The notes under the pieces were generated by a model. That model did no database searches. It saw nothing but the letters and a program-made list of their open reading frames with translations, and was not told the origin of the DNA. A stretch of 64,000 nt of DNA from Gulosibacter sediminis (GTDB taxonomy: Bacteria; Actinomycetota; Actinomycetes; Actinomycetales; Microbacteriaceae). Within the stretch, counting starts at the first letter, position 1. Every line of letters begins with the position of its first letter. Location of the stretch: the NCBI RefSeq assembly GCF_023370115.1, contig NZ_CP097160.1:558001-622000 (forward strand). The letters run 5' to 3'. Below, piece by piece: positions 25,437 to 34,648 of the stretch. A program made the position numbers and the translations under genes.

Positions 25437-26141
25437 CTACGCCAGGATGGAGTGCGCGAGGAATACGCGCGACGGCGGCCCTCGTCGGGGTGCCGTCGCG
25501 GCGACGCGGGCCGCGAGGCGCGGCACCCACGGCAGCGCGAGGGGTGCCGGGGCCGCGCTCGGGCGCGGCGTGACGGCCCGCACGAGCACGAGCAGGAACG
25601 CGAAGAACTCGCGCGCCGTCGTGGCGACGAGCCTCAGGCGGCGCAGGATCGCCTCACCGAAGAACAGGACGAGCGTCGTCGCGAGCGCCGCGACGCCGTG
25701 CATCGCCCACATGAGTGGGGTGTCGTGGCCGAGGTGCACCGAGACCGACGCTGACTGGGTGTGCGCGGCGATCGCGCTCGCCATCTCGGCGTTCGACGCG
25801 TGGTGGTGTGCGAGGGTGCCGCCGCCGACGCCGGCGGGCGCGCCGATCGTGAAGATCGCGTGGAACACGAACTGGCTCAGCCCGACCGAGAGGCCGAGCC
25901 GCAACCAGCTTGAGCGAATCGGCGTGAGCCAGAGCGAGAACACGTAGGCGAGCGCGAGCGGCACGAGGATGCCCGCGAGGCCCGGCAGTTCGCCGCCGGC
26001 GATGAGGTGCGAGGCGAGCGCGACGAAGGTTGAGAACGATGCGGCGACGAGCGCGAGGCGCATCCGTCGCCGACGAGTCGCGGCGCGCGAACGCGAGTCG
26101 ACGCCCGGCGCGGGCACGTTCTCGAGGCGCAGCAAACTCAC
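25437..26141 (-). CDS. Multi-pass membrane protein with His-rich loop
   Basis: The 234 aa protein has about five hydrophobic segments and a loop containing 'LAHHHASNAEM' followed by 'HLGHDTPLMWAMHG', suggestive of metal contact. I do not recognise a named family. GTG 26141 is preceded by TATCGT six bases upstream, fitting a leaderless start; an alternative ATG is at 26063. It is upstream of the PCuAC and DyP genes on the same strand, which suggests a role in copper handling, by inference only. Confidence 0.65.
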   Translation of the reverse strand: MSLLRLENVPAPGVDSRSRAATRRRRMRLALVAASFSTFVALASHLIAGGELPGLAGILVPLALAYVFSLWLTPIRSSWLRLGLSVGLSQFVFHAIFTIGAPAGVGGGTLAHHHASNAEMASAIAAHTQSASVSVHLGHDTPLMWAMHGVAALATTLVLFFGEAILRRLRLVATTAREFFAFLLVLVRAVTPRPSAAPAPLALPWVPRLAARVAATAPRRGPPSRVFLAHSILA

Positions 26142-26147
26142 AGCTCT

Positions 26148-26153
26148 ACGATA
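26148..26153 (-). promoter_or_regulatory. -10 element of the His-rich membrane protein gene
   Basis: TATCGT on the minus strand lies six bases before GTG 26141. The overlapping plus-strand TACGAT (26147-26152) could serve the divergent helicase gene. Confidence 0.4.
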
Positions 26154-26193
26154 CGTCGTAATCACGTCGCAGGCGCGTGGGATGATCGAGGGG

Positions 26194-28752
26194 ATGCCTA
26201 CCCTGCCCGAGCTCATCCCGACCCTCGCTGACCCGGGGGCACCCTACGACCCCGACCACGTCTACGACGCGATTCTCGAGTGGACGAGCGGGCGTGGGAT
26301 CGACCTCTATGACGCCCAGGACGAGGCGATCGTGCACCTCGTCTCGGGCGCGAACGTCGTGCTCGCGACCCCGACCGGCACGGGCAAGTCGCTTGTCGCC
26401 ATCGCCGCCCACGCGATCGCGCTCGCGGAGGGTAAGCGCAGCTATTACACCGCGCCGATCAAGGCGCTCGTGAGTGAGAAGTTCTTCGCCCTCGTCGAGA
26501 TCTTCGGCGCCGAGCGCGTCGGCATGGTCACGGGCGACAGCTCGGTGAACCCCGACGCCCCGATCATCTGCGCGACCGCCGAGATCCTCGCGAACAAGGC
26601 CCTCCGCGACGGCGAGGCGGCCGACGTCGACCAGGTGGTGATGGACGAGTTCCATTACTACGGCGACCACCAGCGCGGCTGGGCCTGGCAGGTGCCGCTG
26701 CTCCTGCTGCCGCGCGTGCAGTTCCTGCTCATGTCGGCGACGCTCGGCGACACCGACGCGCTGCGCGACGACCTCACCCGCCGCACCGGCCGCCCCACCG
26801 AGCTCGTCGCCGGCGCGACGCGCCCCGTGCCGCTGAGCTATGAATACGTGCTCACCCCCGTGCACGAAACCGTCGAGCGCCTGCTCGAGGAACACGAGGC
26901 GCCGATCTACGTCGTGCACTTCTCGCAGAAAGAGGCGGTCGACCGCGCGCAGGCGCTCTCGAGCATCCGCGTCGCCTCGCGCGAGCAGCGCGACGAGATC
27001 ATCGCGGCGATGGGCGGTTTCAAATTCACGACCGCGTTCGGCCGCAAGCTCTCGGGCTGGCTGCGGCAGGGCATCGGCGTGCACCACGCCGGCATGCTGC
27101 CGCGCTACCGCCGCCTCGTCGAGGTGCTCGCGCAGCGCGGCCTGCTGCGCGTCATCTGCGGCACCGACACCCTCGGGGTCGGCATTAACGTGCCGATCCG
27201 CTCGGTGCTCATCACCTCGCTCACGAAGTTCGACGGCACGAAGCAGCGCCACCTCTCGGCGCGCGAGTTTCACCAGATCGCGGGCCGTGCCGGCCGTGCG
27301 GGCTATGACGACCACGGCACCGTCGTCGTGCAGGCACCCGACCACGTCGTCGAGTACGAGCACGCCATGTCGAAGGCCGCCGGTGACCCGAAGAAGCAGC
27401 GCAAGGTGACGCGCCGCCAGCCGCCGCAGGGCTTCGTGAACTACACCGACAAGACCTTCGAGAAGATCGTCGCCGCCGAGCCCGAGAAGCTCTCGAGCCA
27501 CATGGAGATGACCTCCTCGATGCTCATCAACGTCGTCGCCCGCGGCGGCGACGTGTTCGCGAACGTTCGTCGGCTCTGCTTCGACAACCACGAGTCGCGC
27601 TCGCGGCAGTTCGACCTTGCGCGCCGGGCCCTCGCGCTCGGCCGCACCCTGCTCGACGCTGGCATCGTCGAGGTCGACTACCTCGAGCCAGTGCCCGGCA
27701 CCTCGCGCCCAAGCCTCCACCTCACCGTGGACCTGCAGCCGAACTTCGCGCTGAACCAGCCGCTGTCGCCGTTCGCGATCGCGGTGCTCGACGTGCTCGA
27801 CCCGGCCGTCGAGACCGACGGCAAGACCGACGAGGTCGGCAGCGGCCACTACGCGCTCGACGTCGTCAGCGTCGTCGAGTCGATTCTCGACGACCCCCGC
27901 CCGATTCTCATGGCGCAGCAGCGCAAGGCCCGCGGCGAGGCGATCGCCGCGATGAAGGCCGACGGCCTCGACTACAACGAGCGGATGGAGCGGGTCGAGG
28001 AGATCAGCTGGCCGAAGCCGCTCGAGGAGCTGCTCGAGCAGAGCTACGAACAGTTCGCCGAGGGGCAGCCGTGGGCGCGCGACTTCGACCTCGCGCCGAA
28101 GACCGTCGTGCGCGACATGTACGAGCGGGCGATGAGCTTCGCCGAGTTCACCGGCTTCTACGACCTCGCCCGCGCTGAGGGCGTCGTGCTGCGCTACCTT
28201 AGCGACGCCTACCGCACCCTGCAGCACTCGGTGCCGTCAGACCGCCTCACCGACGAACTCGAGTCGATCATCGAGTGGCTCGGCGAGCTGATTCGCCAGG
28301 TCGACTCAAGCCTCGTCGACGAGTGGGCCGAGCTCGTCGCGCCGACGGATGCGCAGGGCCAGCCGGTCTTGCCGCCGACGCCCCCGAGCGTGGTCGCGAA
28401 CCGCCGCGCGTTCACCGTGCTCGTGCGCAACGAGCTCTGGCGCCGCGTGCAGCTCGCCGCCCTCGAGCGCGACGACGAACTCGAGAAGCTCGACCCCGAG
28501 CTCGGCTGGCCCGACATTCTTGACGACTACTACGACCGCTACGACGACATCAACATCGACGGGGCCGCCCGCTCGCCGCAGCTGTGCCGCATCGACACGA
28601 GCCGCGAGCGCGAGGGCCTCTGGCTCGTCGAGCAGACGATCGACGACCCCGAGCACCACCACGACTGGCGCATCCGGGCCGAGGTCGACCTCACCGCATC
28701 CGCGGAGGAAGGCGAGGCCATCGTGCGCCTAACCGAGGTAGTCGAGCTGTGA
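26194..28752 (+). CDS. Ski2-like DEAD/DEAH-box helicase with DUF3516
   Basis: The 852 aa protein has an N-terminal helicase core: Walker A 'ATPTGTGKSLVA' (near residue 58), box II 'MDEFHYYGD' (DEFH, near 150), 'LLMSATLGD', and motif VI 'QIAGRAGRAGYD' (near 365). The C-terminal half, with 'RRQPPQGFVNYTDKTFEKIV' and the acidic tail, matches the actinobacterial DUF3516 domain. It is probably an RNA helicase. Two starts are possible, ATG 26182 and ATG 26194; the second gives MPTLPEL, with a -10-like GATGAT seven bases upstream. It is divergent from the copper-related genes. Confidence 0.88.
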   Translation: MPTLPELIPTLADPGAPYDPDHVYDAILEWTSGRGIDLYDAQDEAIVHLVSGANVVLATPTGTGKSLVAIAAHAIALAEGKRSYYTAPIKALVSEKFFALVEIFGAERVGMVTGDSSVNPDAPIICATAEILANKALRDGEAADVDQVVMDEFHYYGDHQRGWAWQVPLLLLPRVQFLLMSATLGDTDALRDDLTRRTGRPTELVAGATRPVPLSYEYVLTPVHETVERLLEEHEAPIYVVHFSQKEAVDRAQALSSIRVASREQRDEIIAAMGGFKFTTAFGRKLSGWLRQGIGVHHAGMLPRYRRLVEVLAQRGLLRVICGTDTLGVGINVPIRSVLITSLTKFDGTKQRHLSAREFHQIAGRAGRAGYDDHGTVVVQAPDHVVEYEHAMSKAAGDPKKQRKVTRRQPPQGFVNYTDKTFEKIVAAEPEKLSSHMEMTSSMLINVVARGGDVFANVRRLCFDNHESRSRQFDLARRALALGRTLLDAGIVEVDYLEPVPGTSRPSLHLTVDLQPNFALNQPLSPFAIAVLDVLDPAVETDGKTDEVGSGHYALDVVSVVESILDDPRPILMAQQRKARGEAIAAMKADGLDYNERMERVEEISWPKPLEELLEQSYEQFAEGQPWARDFDLAPKTVVRDMYERAMSFAEFTGFYDLARAEGVVLRYLSDAYRTLQHSVPSDRLTDELESIIEWLGELIRQVDSSLVDEWAELVAPTDAQGQPVLPPTPPSVVANRRAFTVLVRNELWRRVQLAALERDDELEKLDPELGWPDILDDYYDRYDDINIDGAARSPQLCRIDTSREREGLWLVEQTIDDPEHHHDWRIRAEVDLTASAEEGEAIVRLTEVVEL

Positions 28753-28793
28753 GCCTGTTCGCGTAGCCGCGGCAGCGCATCCGAACCTGCTGC

Positions 28794-28837
28794 GAACGCC
28801 GAGCGGCCCCCGCAAACGCGGGGGCCGCTCGGCGTTC
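28794..28837. terminator. Bidirectional terminator with 20-bp perfect stem
   Basis: The arms 28794-28813 and 28818-28837 are perfectly complementary with the loop AAAC. The hairpin sits between the convergent helicase and symporter genes and can stop transcription from either side. Confidence 0.8.
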
Positions 28838-28865
28838 GGATCGCCTGCCGAAGCAGGCCGGTGGG

Positions 28866-30497
28866 CTAGTGGTGCACGGGCGGCTCGGCGCCGTGGCCGG
28901 TGAGGGCGCGCACCTCCATCTCGGCCGCGAGGCGCGGGTCTTCTCGCTTGCGCGAGGTGACCGAGCCGAGCCAGCCGAGGAAGAAGCCGAGCGGGATCGA
29001 AATGATGCCCGGGTTCGATAGCGGGAACCACGCGAAGTCGACGCCGGCACCGAACAGCGCGGTCTCGGCGCCCGAGACGACGTGCGAGAACGTGATGAGC
29101 ACGAGCGCCGAGATGAGGCCGCCGTACATGCTCCACACCGCGCCGCGGGTGGTGAAGCCCTTCCAGTAGAGCGAGTACAGGATCGTCGGCAGGTTCGCCG
29201 ACGCGGCGACGGCGAAGGCGAGGGCGACGAGGAACGCGATGTTCTGCCCCTGCACGCCGATGCCGCCGGCGATCGCGACGATGCCGAGCACGACCACGGT
29301 GACCTTACCGACACGCACCTCGGCGTCAGGCGTGGCCTTGCCGCGCTTGATGACGTTGCCGTAGATATCGTGGGCGAAGGATGCTGCGGCCGTGATCGCG
29401 AGGCCCGCGACGACCGCGAGGATGGTCGCGAACGCGACCGCCGAGACGACGCCGAGCAGGATCGGACCACCGAGCTCGAGCGCGAGCAGCGGCGCCGCCG
29501 AGTTCACCTTGCCGGGTGCGGCCGCGATGGTCTCGGGGCCGACGAGGGCCGCAGCACCGTAACCGAGCACGAGCGTGAAGATATAGAACGCGCCGATGAG
29601 CCAGATGGCCCAGACGACCGACTTGCGGGCCTCCTTCGCGGTGGGCACCGTGTAGAAGCGCATGAGCACGTGCGGCAGGCCCGCGGTGCCGAGCACGAGG
29701 GCCATGCCGAGCGAGACGAAGTCGAGCGGGTTGGTGCCGTACTGGAGGCCCGGCGCGAGGATCGCGGCGCCATTCGACGACGCCTCGATGGCGCGGTCGA
29801 ACACGGCGCTGAGGTTGAAGCCGTTGAGCACGAGCACCCAGATCGTCATCGCGAACGCGGCGCCAATGAGCAGCCACGCCTTGATGATCTGCACCCAGGT
29901 GGTGCCCTTCATGCCGCCGATGAGCACGTAGACGATCATGAGCACGCCGACGACGGCGACGACGATGCTCTGACCGACCCTGTCGTCGATGCCGAGCAGC
30001 AGCGAGACGAGACCGCCGGCGCCGGCCATCTGCGCGAGCAGGTAAAACAGCGTCACGGCGAGCGTCGTAATCGCCGCCGCCATACGCACGGGGCGCTGCT
30101 TGAGGCGGAACGAGAGCACGTCGGCCATCGTGAACTTACCGGTGTTGCGCATGAGCTCGGCGACGAGCAGCAGGGCGACAAGCCAGGCGACGAGGAAGCC
30201 AATCGAGTAGAGGAAGCCGTCGTAGCCGTTGATCGCGATCGCCCCGACGATGCCGAGGAACGACGCGGCCGAGAGGTAGTCGCCCGAGATCGCGAAGCCG
30301 TTCTGCGTACCCGAGAACGAGCGGCCGCCGGCGTAGAAGTCGGCGGCAGAGCGGGAGTTGCGGCTCGCGCGGATCACAATGAACAGGGTGATGCCCACGA
30401 ACACGACGAAGATCGAAATGTTGAGCACCGGATTGTTTTCGACGGTGGTTACGGTGTCGGCGAGCACGGTGCCGACATTGCTGAAGAACTCATTCAT
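28866..30497 (-). CDS. actP: ActP-like sodium:solute (acetate/monocarboxylate) symporter
   Basis: The 543 aa protein has about 13 membrane segments with SSS-family features: 'FYAGGRSFSGTQNGFAISGD' early (after about residue 54), 'YLSAASFLGIVGAIAINGYD', and 'GLPHVLMRFYTVPTAKEARK' in the middle. It takes up acetate, propionate or related short-chain acids with Na+ or H+. It starts by ATGA overlap with the DUF485 gene and follows a CoA ligase gene, forming a three-gene uptake-and-activation unit. Confidence 0.9.
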   Translation of the reverse strand: MNEFFSNVGTVLADTVTTVENNPVLNISIFVVFVGITLFIVIRASRNSRSAADFYAGGRSFSGTQNGFAISGDYLSAASFLGIVGAIAINGYDGFLYSIGFLVAWLVALLLVAELMRNTGKFTMADVLSFRLKQRPVRMAAAITTLAVTLFYLLAQMAGAGGLVSLLLGIDDRVGQSIVVAVVGVLMIVYVLIGGMKGTTWVQIIKAWLLIGAAFAMTIWVLVLNGFNLSAVFDRAIEASSNGAAILAPGLQYGTNPLDFVSLGMALVLGTAGLPHVLMRFYTVPTAKEARKSVVWAIWLIGAFYIFTLVLGYGAAALVGPETIAAAPGKVNSAAPLLALELGGPILLGVVSAVAFATILAVVAGLAITAAASFAHDIYGNVIKRGKATPDAEVRVGKVTVVVLGIVAIAGGIGVQGQNIAFLVALAFAVAASANLPTILYSLYWKGFTTRGAVWSMYGGLISALVLITFSHVVSGAETALFGAGVDFAWFPLSNPGIISIPLGFFLGWLGSVTSRKREDPRLAAEMEVRALTGHGAEPPVHH

Positions 30498-30862
30498 CGG
30501 GCGTTCCCCTCAATGGTTGCGGCGCCGGCCTCAATGTCTTCGAGCTCGCCACGGAGCTCTTCGGCGACGGGGTCGAGTTTGCGGTTCGCGAAGCGCACGT
30601 AGAGCGTCGTGATCGCGAAGGTCGTGACGAACTGGAACAGGCCGAGGATCAGCCCGATGTTGATGTTGCCGAACACGGGCGTCGCCATGAAGTCGTGCGC
30701 GTAGGCGCCGAGCAGCACGTAGGCGAAATACCAAACAAGGAAGAAGATCGCCATGGGGAAGACGAAGGAGCGTTGCCTTCGCCGGTGCCCTTGGAATTTC
30801 TCGGACTCTTGCACGGCGACGTAGTCGACCGGCGACGGTGTTGCCGATTCTGGATGGGACAC
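30494..30862 (-). CDS. DUF485 membrane protein (symporter partner)
   Basis: The 122 aa protein has two membrane helices ('FVFPMAIFFLVWYFAYVLLG' and 'IGLILGLFQFVTTFAITTLY') and a short C-terminal charged tail. DUF485 proteins are nearly always encoded just before ActP-type symporters, as here. GTG 30862 has AGGAGG upstream; the stop overlaps the symporter start. Confidence 0.88.
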   Translation of the reverse strand: MSHPESATPSPVDYVAVQESEKFQGHRRRQRSFVFPMAIFFLVWYFAYVLLGAYAHDFMATPVFGNINIGLILGLFQFVTTFAITTLYVRFANRKLDPVAEELRGELEDIEAGAATIEGNAR

Positions 30863-30870
30863 TGATCCTC

Positions 30871-32910
30871 CTAGTTGTCGTCGTCCGCGTCGTTGCGAAC
30901 GACTTCGATTGGTGCGGTAAACATGTCGGTGGCGGCGCCGGATGGGTCGGCGAGGCCGAGCGCGCGCACGTCGTCGAGCACGCTCGCATCCTCGATCGTT
31001 GCGGGCACGCGGATCTCCGCCTCGCCGTCGAGAATCTGCCGGATGGTCTTGCGCAGCACCTTGCCCGAGCGGGTCTTCGGCAGCCGCGGCACGACCGCGA
31101 CCTCGCGGAACGCGGCGACCGGCCCGATGTGCTCGCGCACGAGGCCGACGAGTTCGCGGCGGAGCGCATCCGGCTCGATCTTGGCGCCGTGCTTCAGCGT
31201 GACGAGGCCGTAGGCACGCTGGCCCTTGAGCGTGTCGGTGACGCCGACGACGGCGGCCTCGGCGACCGCCTCGTGGCGCGCGAGCACCTCCTCGAGCGAG
31301 CCCGTCGAGAGCCGGTGGCCGGCGACGTTGATGACGTCGTCGGTGCGGCCCATGATGAAGACGTAGCCGTCGTCGTCGACGTAGCCCGAGTCGCCGGTCG
31401 CGTAGTAGCCGGGGAACGCGTCGAGGTACGAGGTGCGCATCCGCTCGGGGTTGCCCCACACGCCGCGCAGGTAGCCCGGCGGCAGCGGCAGGCGCAGCGC
31501 GATGTTGCCCTCGACACCGGGCCGATCGATTTCGCGACCCTGCCCATCGAGCACGCGCAGCTGCACGCCCGGGCTCGGCAGGGCGGTCGAACCTGGCTTG
31601 GCTGGCAACAGCTCGGTGCCCCGCGGGTTCGCGCAAATCGCCCAGCCGGTCTCGGTCTGCCACCAGTGGTCGATGACTGGGCAGTCGAGCCCGTCGTTCG
31701 CCCAGTGGTAGGTCTCGGGGTCGAGGCGCTCGCCGGCGAGAAACAGCGTTTCGAGGCTCGCGAGGTTGTGGCGCGCGGCGCCAGTGAGCTGCGGGTCCTC
31801 GCGGCGGATTGCGCGCACCGCGGTCGGTGCGGTGAACAGCGCCTTCACGCCGTACTGCTCGATGACGCGGAAGAACGCGCCCGCGTCGGGGGTGCCGACG
31901 GGCTTGCCCTCGTAGAGCACGGTCGTCGCGCCGACGAGCAGCGGGCCGTAGACGATGTAACTGTGGCCGACCACCCAGCCGACGTCGGAGGCACACCAGA
32001 ACACGTCGCCCAGGCCGATGTCGTAGATCGCGCCCATCGAGCGGGCGAGCGCGACGGCGTGGCCGCCGGTGTCGCGCACGACGCCCTTCGGTGTGCCGGT
32101 GGTGCCCGAGGTGTAGAGAACGTAGGCCGGATGCGCCGAAGGCACGAACACGGGATCGGCCGGCTCGGATGCGGCCTCGGCCTCGACCCAGTCGAGGTAG
32201 CGCACGGCCCCTCCGTCGTAGTCGGCGGCCGAGCCCGGCACGCTCGGGCGGCGGGTGACGACGACCGCCTCGACCGAGCCGTCGGCGAGCTCGAGCGCCC
32301 GCTCGACGATCGGCAGGTATTCGATCGTGCGGCCGGGCTCGAAGCCGCCGTTCGCCGTCACGAGCAGCTTGGGCTGCGCATCCGTGATGCGCACCGCGAG
32401 CTCGGGCGCCGCGAAGCCGCCGAAGACCACCGAGTGCACGGCGCCGAGGCGGGCGCAGGCGAGCATCGCGACGATCGCCTCGGGAATCATCGGCAGGTAG
32501 ATGAGCACGCGATCGCCGGCCGCGACGCCGTGGTCGCGCAGCACGCCCGCGAACTTCGCGGTGCGCTCGAGCAGCTCGGCGTAGGTGAGCGAGCGCTGGC
32601 TGCCCGTCATCGCCGAGTCGTAGATGACGGCGGTGCGGTCGCCGCGGCCGGCCGCGACGTGCCGGTCGAGGGCGTTCACGCTCGCGTTGAGGGTGCCGTC
32701 GGGGAACCAGGTCCACTCGTCGTCGCTCGGCTGCTCGAGGGCAACGGTGGGCGGGGTCTGCCAGTCGAGCAGCCTCGCGGCCTCGAGCCAAAATTGGTTC
32801 GGATCGTCGATGCTCCGCTGCCAGGTGGCGCGGGCTGCTCCGGGGGTTTCGGGTGCTTGGGTTTCGTTGGCCGGGGTCGCCGGCGCGGACGGAATATGGG
32901 GATTGGTCAT
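30871..32910 (-). CDS. prpE: Propionate-CoA ligase (acetyl-CoA synthetase family)
   Basis: The 679 aa AMP-forming acyl-CoA synthetase activates a short-chain acid to its CoA thioester. It shows 'VLYTSGTTGTPKGVVRDTGG' (AMP-binding loop), 'WWQTETGW', 'YYATGDSGYVDDDGY', and the catalytic Lys region 'PKTRSGKVLRKTI' near the C-terminus. The 'VVRDTGG' variant is typical of PrpE; acetyl-CoA synthetases usually have 'VVHTTGG'. The nearby methylcitrate-cycle genes support propionate as substrate, though acetate cannot be excluded. ATG 32910 has AGGAG upstream. Confidence 0.82.
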   Translation of the reverse strand: MTNPHIPSAPATPANETQAPETPGAARATWQRSIDDPNQFWLEAARLLDWQTPPTVALEQPSDDEWTWFPDGTLNASVNALDRHVAAGRGDRTAVIYDSAMTGSQRSLTYAELLERTAKFAGVLRDHGVAAGDRVLIYLPMIPEAIVAMLACARLGAVHSVVFGGFAAPELAVRITDAQPKLLVTANGGFEPGRTIEYLPIVERALELADGSVEAVVVTRRPSVPGSAADYDGGAVRYLDWVEAEAASEPADPVFVPSAHPAYVLYTSGTTGTPKGVVRDTGGHAVALARSMGAIYDIGLGDVFWCASDVGWVVGHSYIVYGPLLVGATTVLYEGKPVGTPDAGAFFRVIEQYGVKALFTAPTAVRAIRREDPQLTGAARHNLASLETLFLAGERLDPETYHWANDGLDCPVIDHWWQTETGWAICANPRGTELLPAKPGSTALPSPGVQLRVLDGQGREIDRPGVEGNIALRLPLPPGYLRGVWGNPERMRTSYLDAFPGYYATGDSGYVDDDGYVFIMGRTDDVINVAGHRLSTGSLEEVLARHEAVAEAAVVGVTDTLKGQRAYGLVTLKHGAKIEPDALRRELVGLVREHIGPVAAFREVAVVPRLPKTRSGKVLRKTIRQILDGEAEIRVPATIEDASVLDDVRALGLADPSGAATDMFTAPIEVVRNDADDDN

Positions 32911-32948
32911 CCAGAACTCCTGACGATTCGCGTCATTGCGAAACATGT

Positions 32949-32966
32949 TTGCGCATCGGTGCGCAA
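32949..32966. promoter_or_regulatory. Inverted repeat between prpE and the LuxR-type regulator
   Basis: TTGCGC (32949-32954) and GCGCAA (32961-32966) are inverted with a six-base spacer in the 118-base divergent promoter region. A further ATTGCG lies just to the left. It could be an operator for the adjacent GAF-LuxR protein; the arms are short and GC-rich, so chance is possible. Confidence 0.35.
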
Positions 32967-33028
32967 CGTCGACATCAAGCTAGGCATTCGCTACGCTGCC
33001 CACTACCTCCGAAAGTTGGTAACGAACG

Positions 33029-33901
33029 ATGAACATGCAACGGCGCAGTGTTGTCTCCGAATACGAACTCCTCGAACAGGCCCTCGAGGAATTTCAACGC
33101 AGAAGTGGCCTCTCGCTGGTCTTTGGCGGCATTGCGAGCGAAGACGGGGTGCAGGTGACGGCCTTGCGCGGCCAGCTCACGGGCACCATGGCCGGGCTGC
33201 ATGTGCGCACCGAGCGCGGCCTCGGCGGCCGCGTCATCGCCGAACGCCGGCCGCAGCTCACGACGCACTATGGCAAGTCACGCTCGATCACGCACGACTA
33301 CGACCGCGCGGTGCTCGGCGAAGGCGTGCGCTCGTTGCTCGCGGTGCCCGTCGAGGTGGACGGCGCGATGCGGGCCGTGCTCTACGGCGGGCAGCGGGCG
33401 GACGCGCCAGTCGGCGACGTCTCGATCGTGCCGGCTGAGCGCGCGGCGGCCGAGCTGCGGCGCAAGTTCGCGGCGAGGGATGCGGTGCGCCGGGCCCGCG
33501 AGCAGGCCGAGCTTGCGCGCGCGGCCGAGACCAAGCCCATCCCGCTGCCGACCGCGCAGCTCGAGCAGTTGCGGGAAAGCTACGCCGAGCTGCGCGCGAT
33601 CAGCGCCGACGTTAGCGACGCGCAGCTGCGACGCCGGCTCGAGGCGCTCGAACACCAGCTGCTCGGCATCGCGCACCCCGAATTCGGGGCCGACGCCGCT
33701 GAGCGCCCGACGCTCTCGCCGCGCGAACTCGATGTGCTCGGGTACGTCGCGCTCGGCTGGCGCAACGCCTCGATCGCCGAGGCGCTCGGGCTCACGCAAT
33801 CGACGGTGAAGAGCTATCTCGGCTCGGTGATGCAGAAGCTTGGGCAGCCCTCGCGCTCGGCCGCCGTCACCACGGCGCGGCGGGCGGGACTGCTGCCGTG
33901 A
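33029..33901 (+). CDS. GAF-domain LuxR-type transcriptional regulator
   Basis: The 290 aa protein combines an N-terminal GAF-like sensor (about residues 15-140; 'GLGGRVIAERRPQLTTHY', 'VRSLLAVPVEVDGAMRAVLY') and a helical linker (about 145-215) with a C-terminal LuxR HTH (about 226-290; 'LSPRELDVLGYVALGWRNAS', 'STVKSYLGSVMQKLG'). It is divergent from the prpE-DUF485-actP unit, which it probably regulates. ATG 33029 or the in-frame ATG 33035 could be the start. Confidence 0.82.
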   Translation: MNMQRRSVVSEYELLEQALEEFQRRSGLSLVFGGIASEDGVQVTALRGQLTGTMAGLHVRTERGLGGRVIAERRPQLTTHYGKSRSITHDYDRAVLGEGVRSLLAVPVEVDGAMRAVLYGGQRADAPVGDVSIVPAERAAAELRRKFAARDAVRRAREQAELARAAETKPIPLPTAQLEQLRESYAELRAISADVSDAQLRRRLEALEHQLLGIAHPEFGADAAERPTLSPRELDVLGYVALGWRNASIAEALGLTQSTVKSYLGSVMQKLGQPSRSAAVTTARRAGLLP

Positions 33902-33955
33902 CTCGTTAGTGCATGCACAGTCTGAGAAATTACGAGTTGTGCTTCCTTGAATCGC

Positions 33956-33975
33956 GGTTAATGTATACATAAACC
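33956..33975. promoter_or_regulatory. Palindromic operator upstream of gntR-prpDBC
   Basis: GGTTA-ATGTATACAT-AAACC is a 20-base palindrome with only one mismatched pair; the central ten bases are perfect. It ends 16 bases before the gntR ATG at 33992. TGTATAC-type cores are typical of GntR/FCD regulators, so self-control and control of the prp genes are likely. Confidence 0.7.
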
Positions 33976-33991
33976 GGTGGAGGGAGGCGAG

Positions 33992-34648
33992 ATGCGAGCG
34001 AGCGAACGCGTCTACGCGACACTGCGTGAGGAAATCCTCGACGGCGTGCTTGAGCCCGGCGCCCAGCTCGCCGAGGTCGAACAGAGCAAGCGACTCGGCG
34101 TGAGCCGCACCCCGGTGCGCGAGGCCCTCAACCGACTCGCCTCCGACGGGCTCGTGCAGGCGCTCTCGCCGCGCGTGCTCGTCGTTGCCGAGCTGAGCGA
34201 GGAGCGCATCCGCACGCTCTATGAGCTGCGCCGCGTGCTCGAGACGAGCGCCGCGGCCCTTGCGGCCGAGCGGGGCGACGCCGCCGTGTTCACCGAGCTG
34301 CGCGCCCGCGTCGAGGCGGCGCCGCGGCTGCTCGACGCGGGGGAGGCCGGCATCGCGCCGTACTTCGAGGTCGTCGACGCCCTCGACGAGGCGATTGCCG
34401 ATGCCCTCGACAACCCCTACCTTGCCTCGGCGCTCGCGAGCGCGCGGCTGCACTCGGCGCGCATCCGCCGCCTGGCGAGCCACGACCCGAACCGCCTCCG
34501 CGAGGCCGCCGCCGAGCACCTGCTCGTCGTCGACGCGATCCTCGCGCGCGATGCGCAGCTCGCCGCGCACGCGACCCACGTCCACCTGCACCGAAGCCTC
34601 AACAGCGCGCTCGCGCGCAGCACCGACCGAAAGGACACCAGTGCGTAA
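33992..34648 (+). CDS. GntR/FCD-family regulator of the methylcitrate genes
   Basis: The 218 aa protein has a winged helix (about residues 5-70; '[20 protein letters not shown]', '[16 protein letters not shown]') and an FCD domain (about 80-210). ATG 33992 directly follows GGAGGGAGG, preferred over the in-frame GTG at 33977. Its stop overlaps the prpD start by eight bases, so it is the first gene of the operon. The co-effector is probably a methylcitrate-cycle intermediate, by inference from context. Confidence 0.88.
   Translation: MRASERVYATLREEILDGVLEPGAQLAEVEQSKRLGVSRTPVREALNRLASDGLVQALSPRVLVVAELSEERIRTLYELRRVLETSAAALAAERGDAAVFTELRARVEAAPRLLDAGEAGIAPYFEVVDALDEAIADALDNPYLASALASARLHSARIRRLASHDPNRLREAAAEHLLVVDAILARDAQLAAHATHVHLHRSLNSALARSTDRKDTSA

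Noticed and set aside
26146-28227. Minus-strand open frame antisense to the DUF3516 helicase
   Set aside because: It is a composition shadow; the plus strand carries complete helicase motifs.
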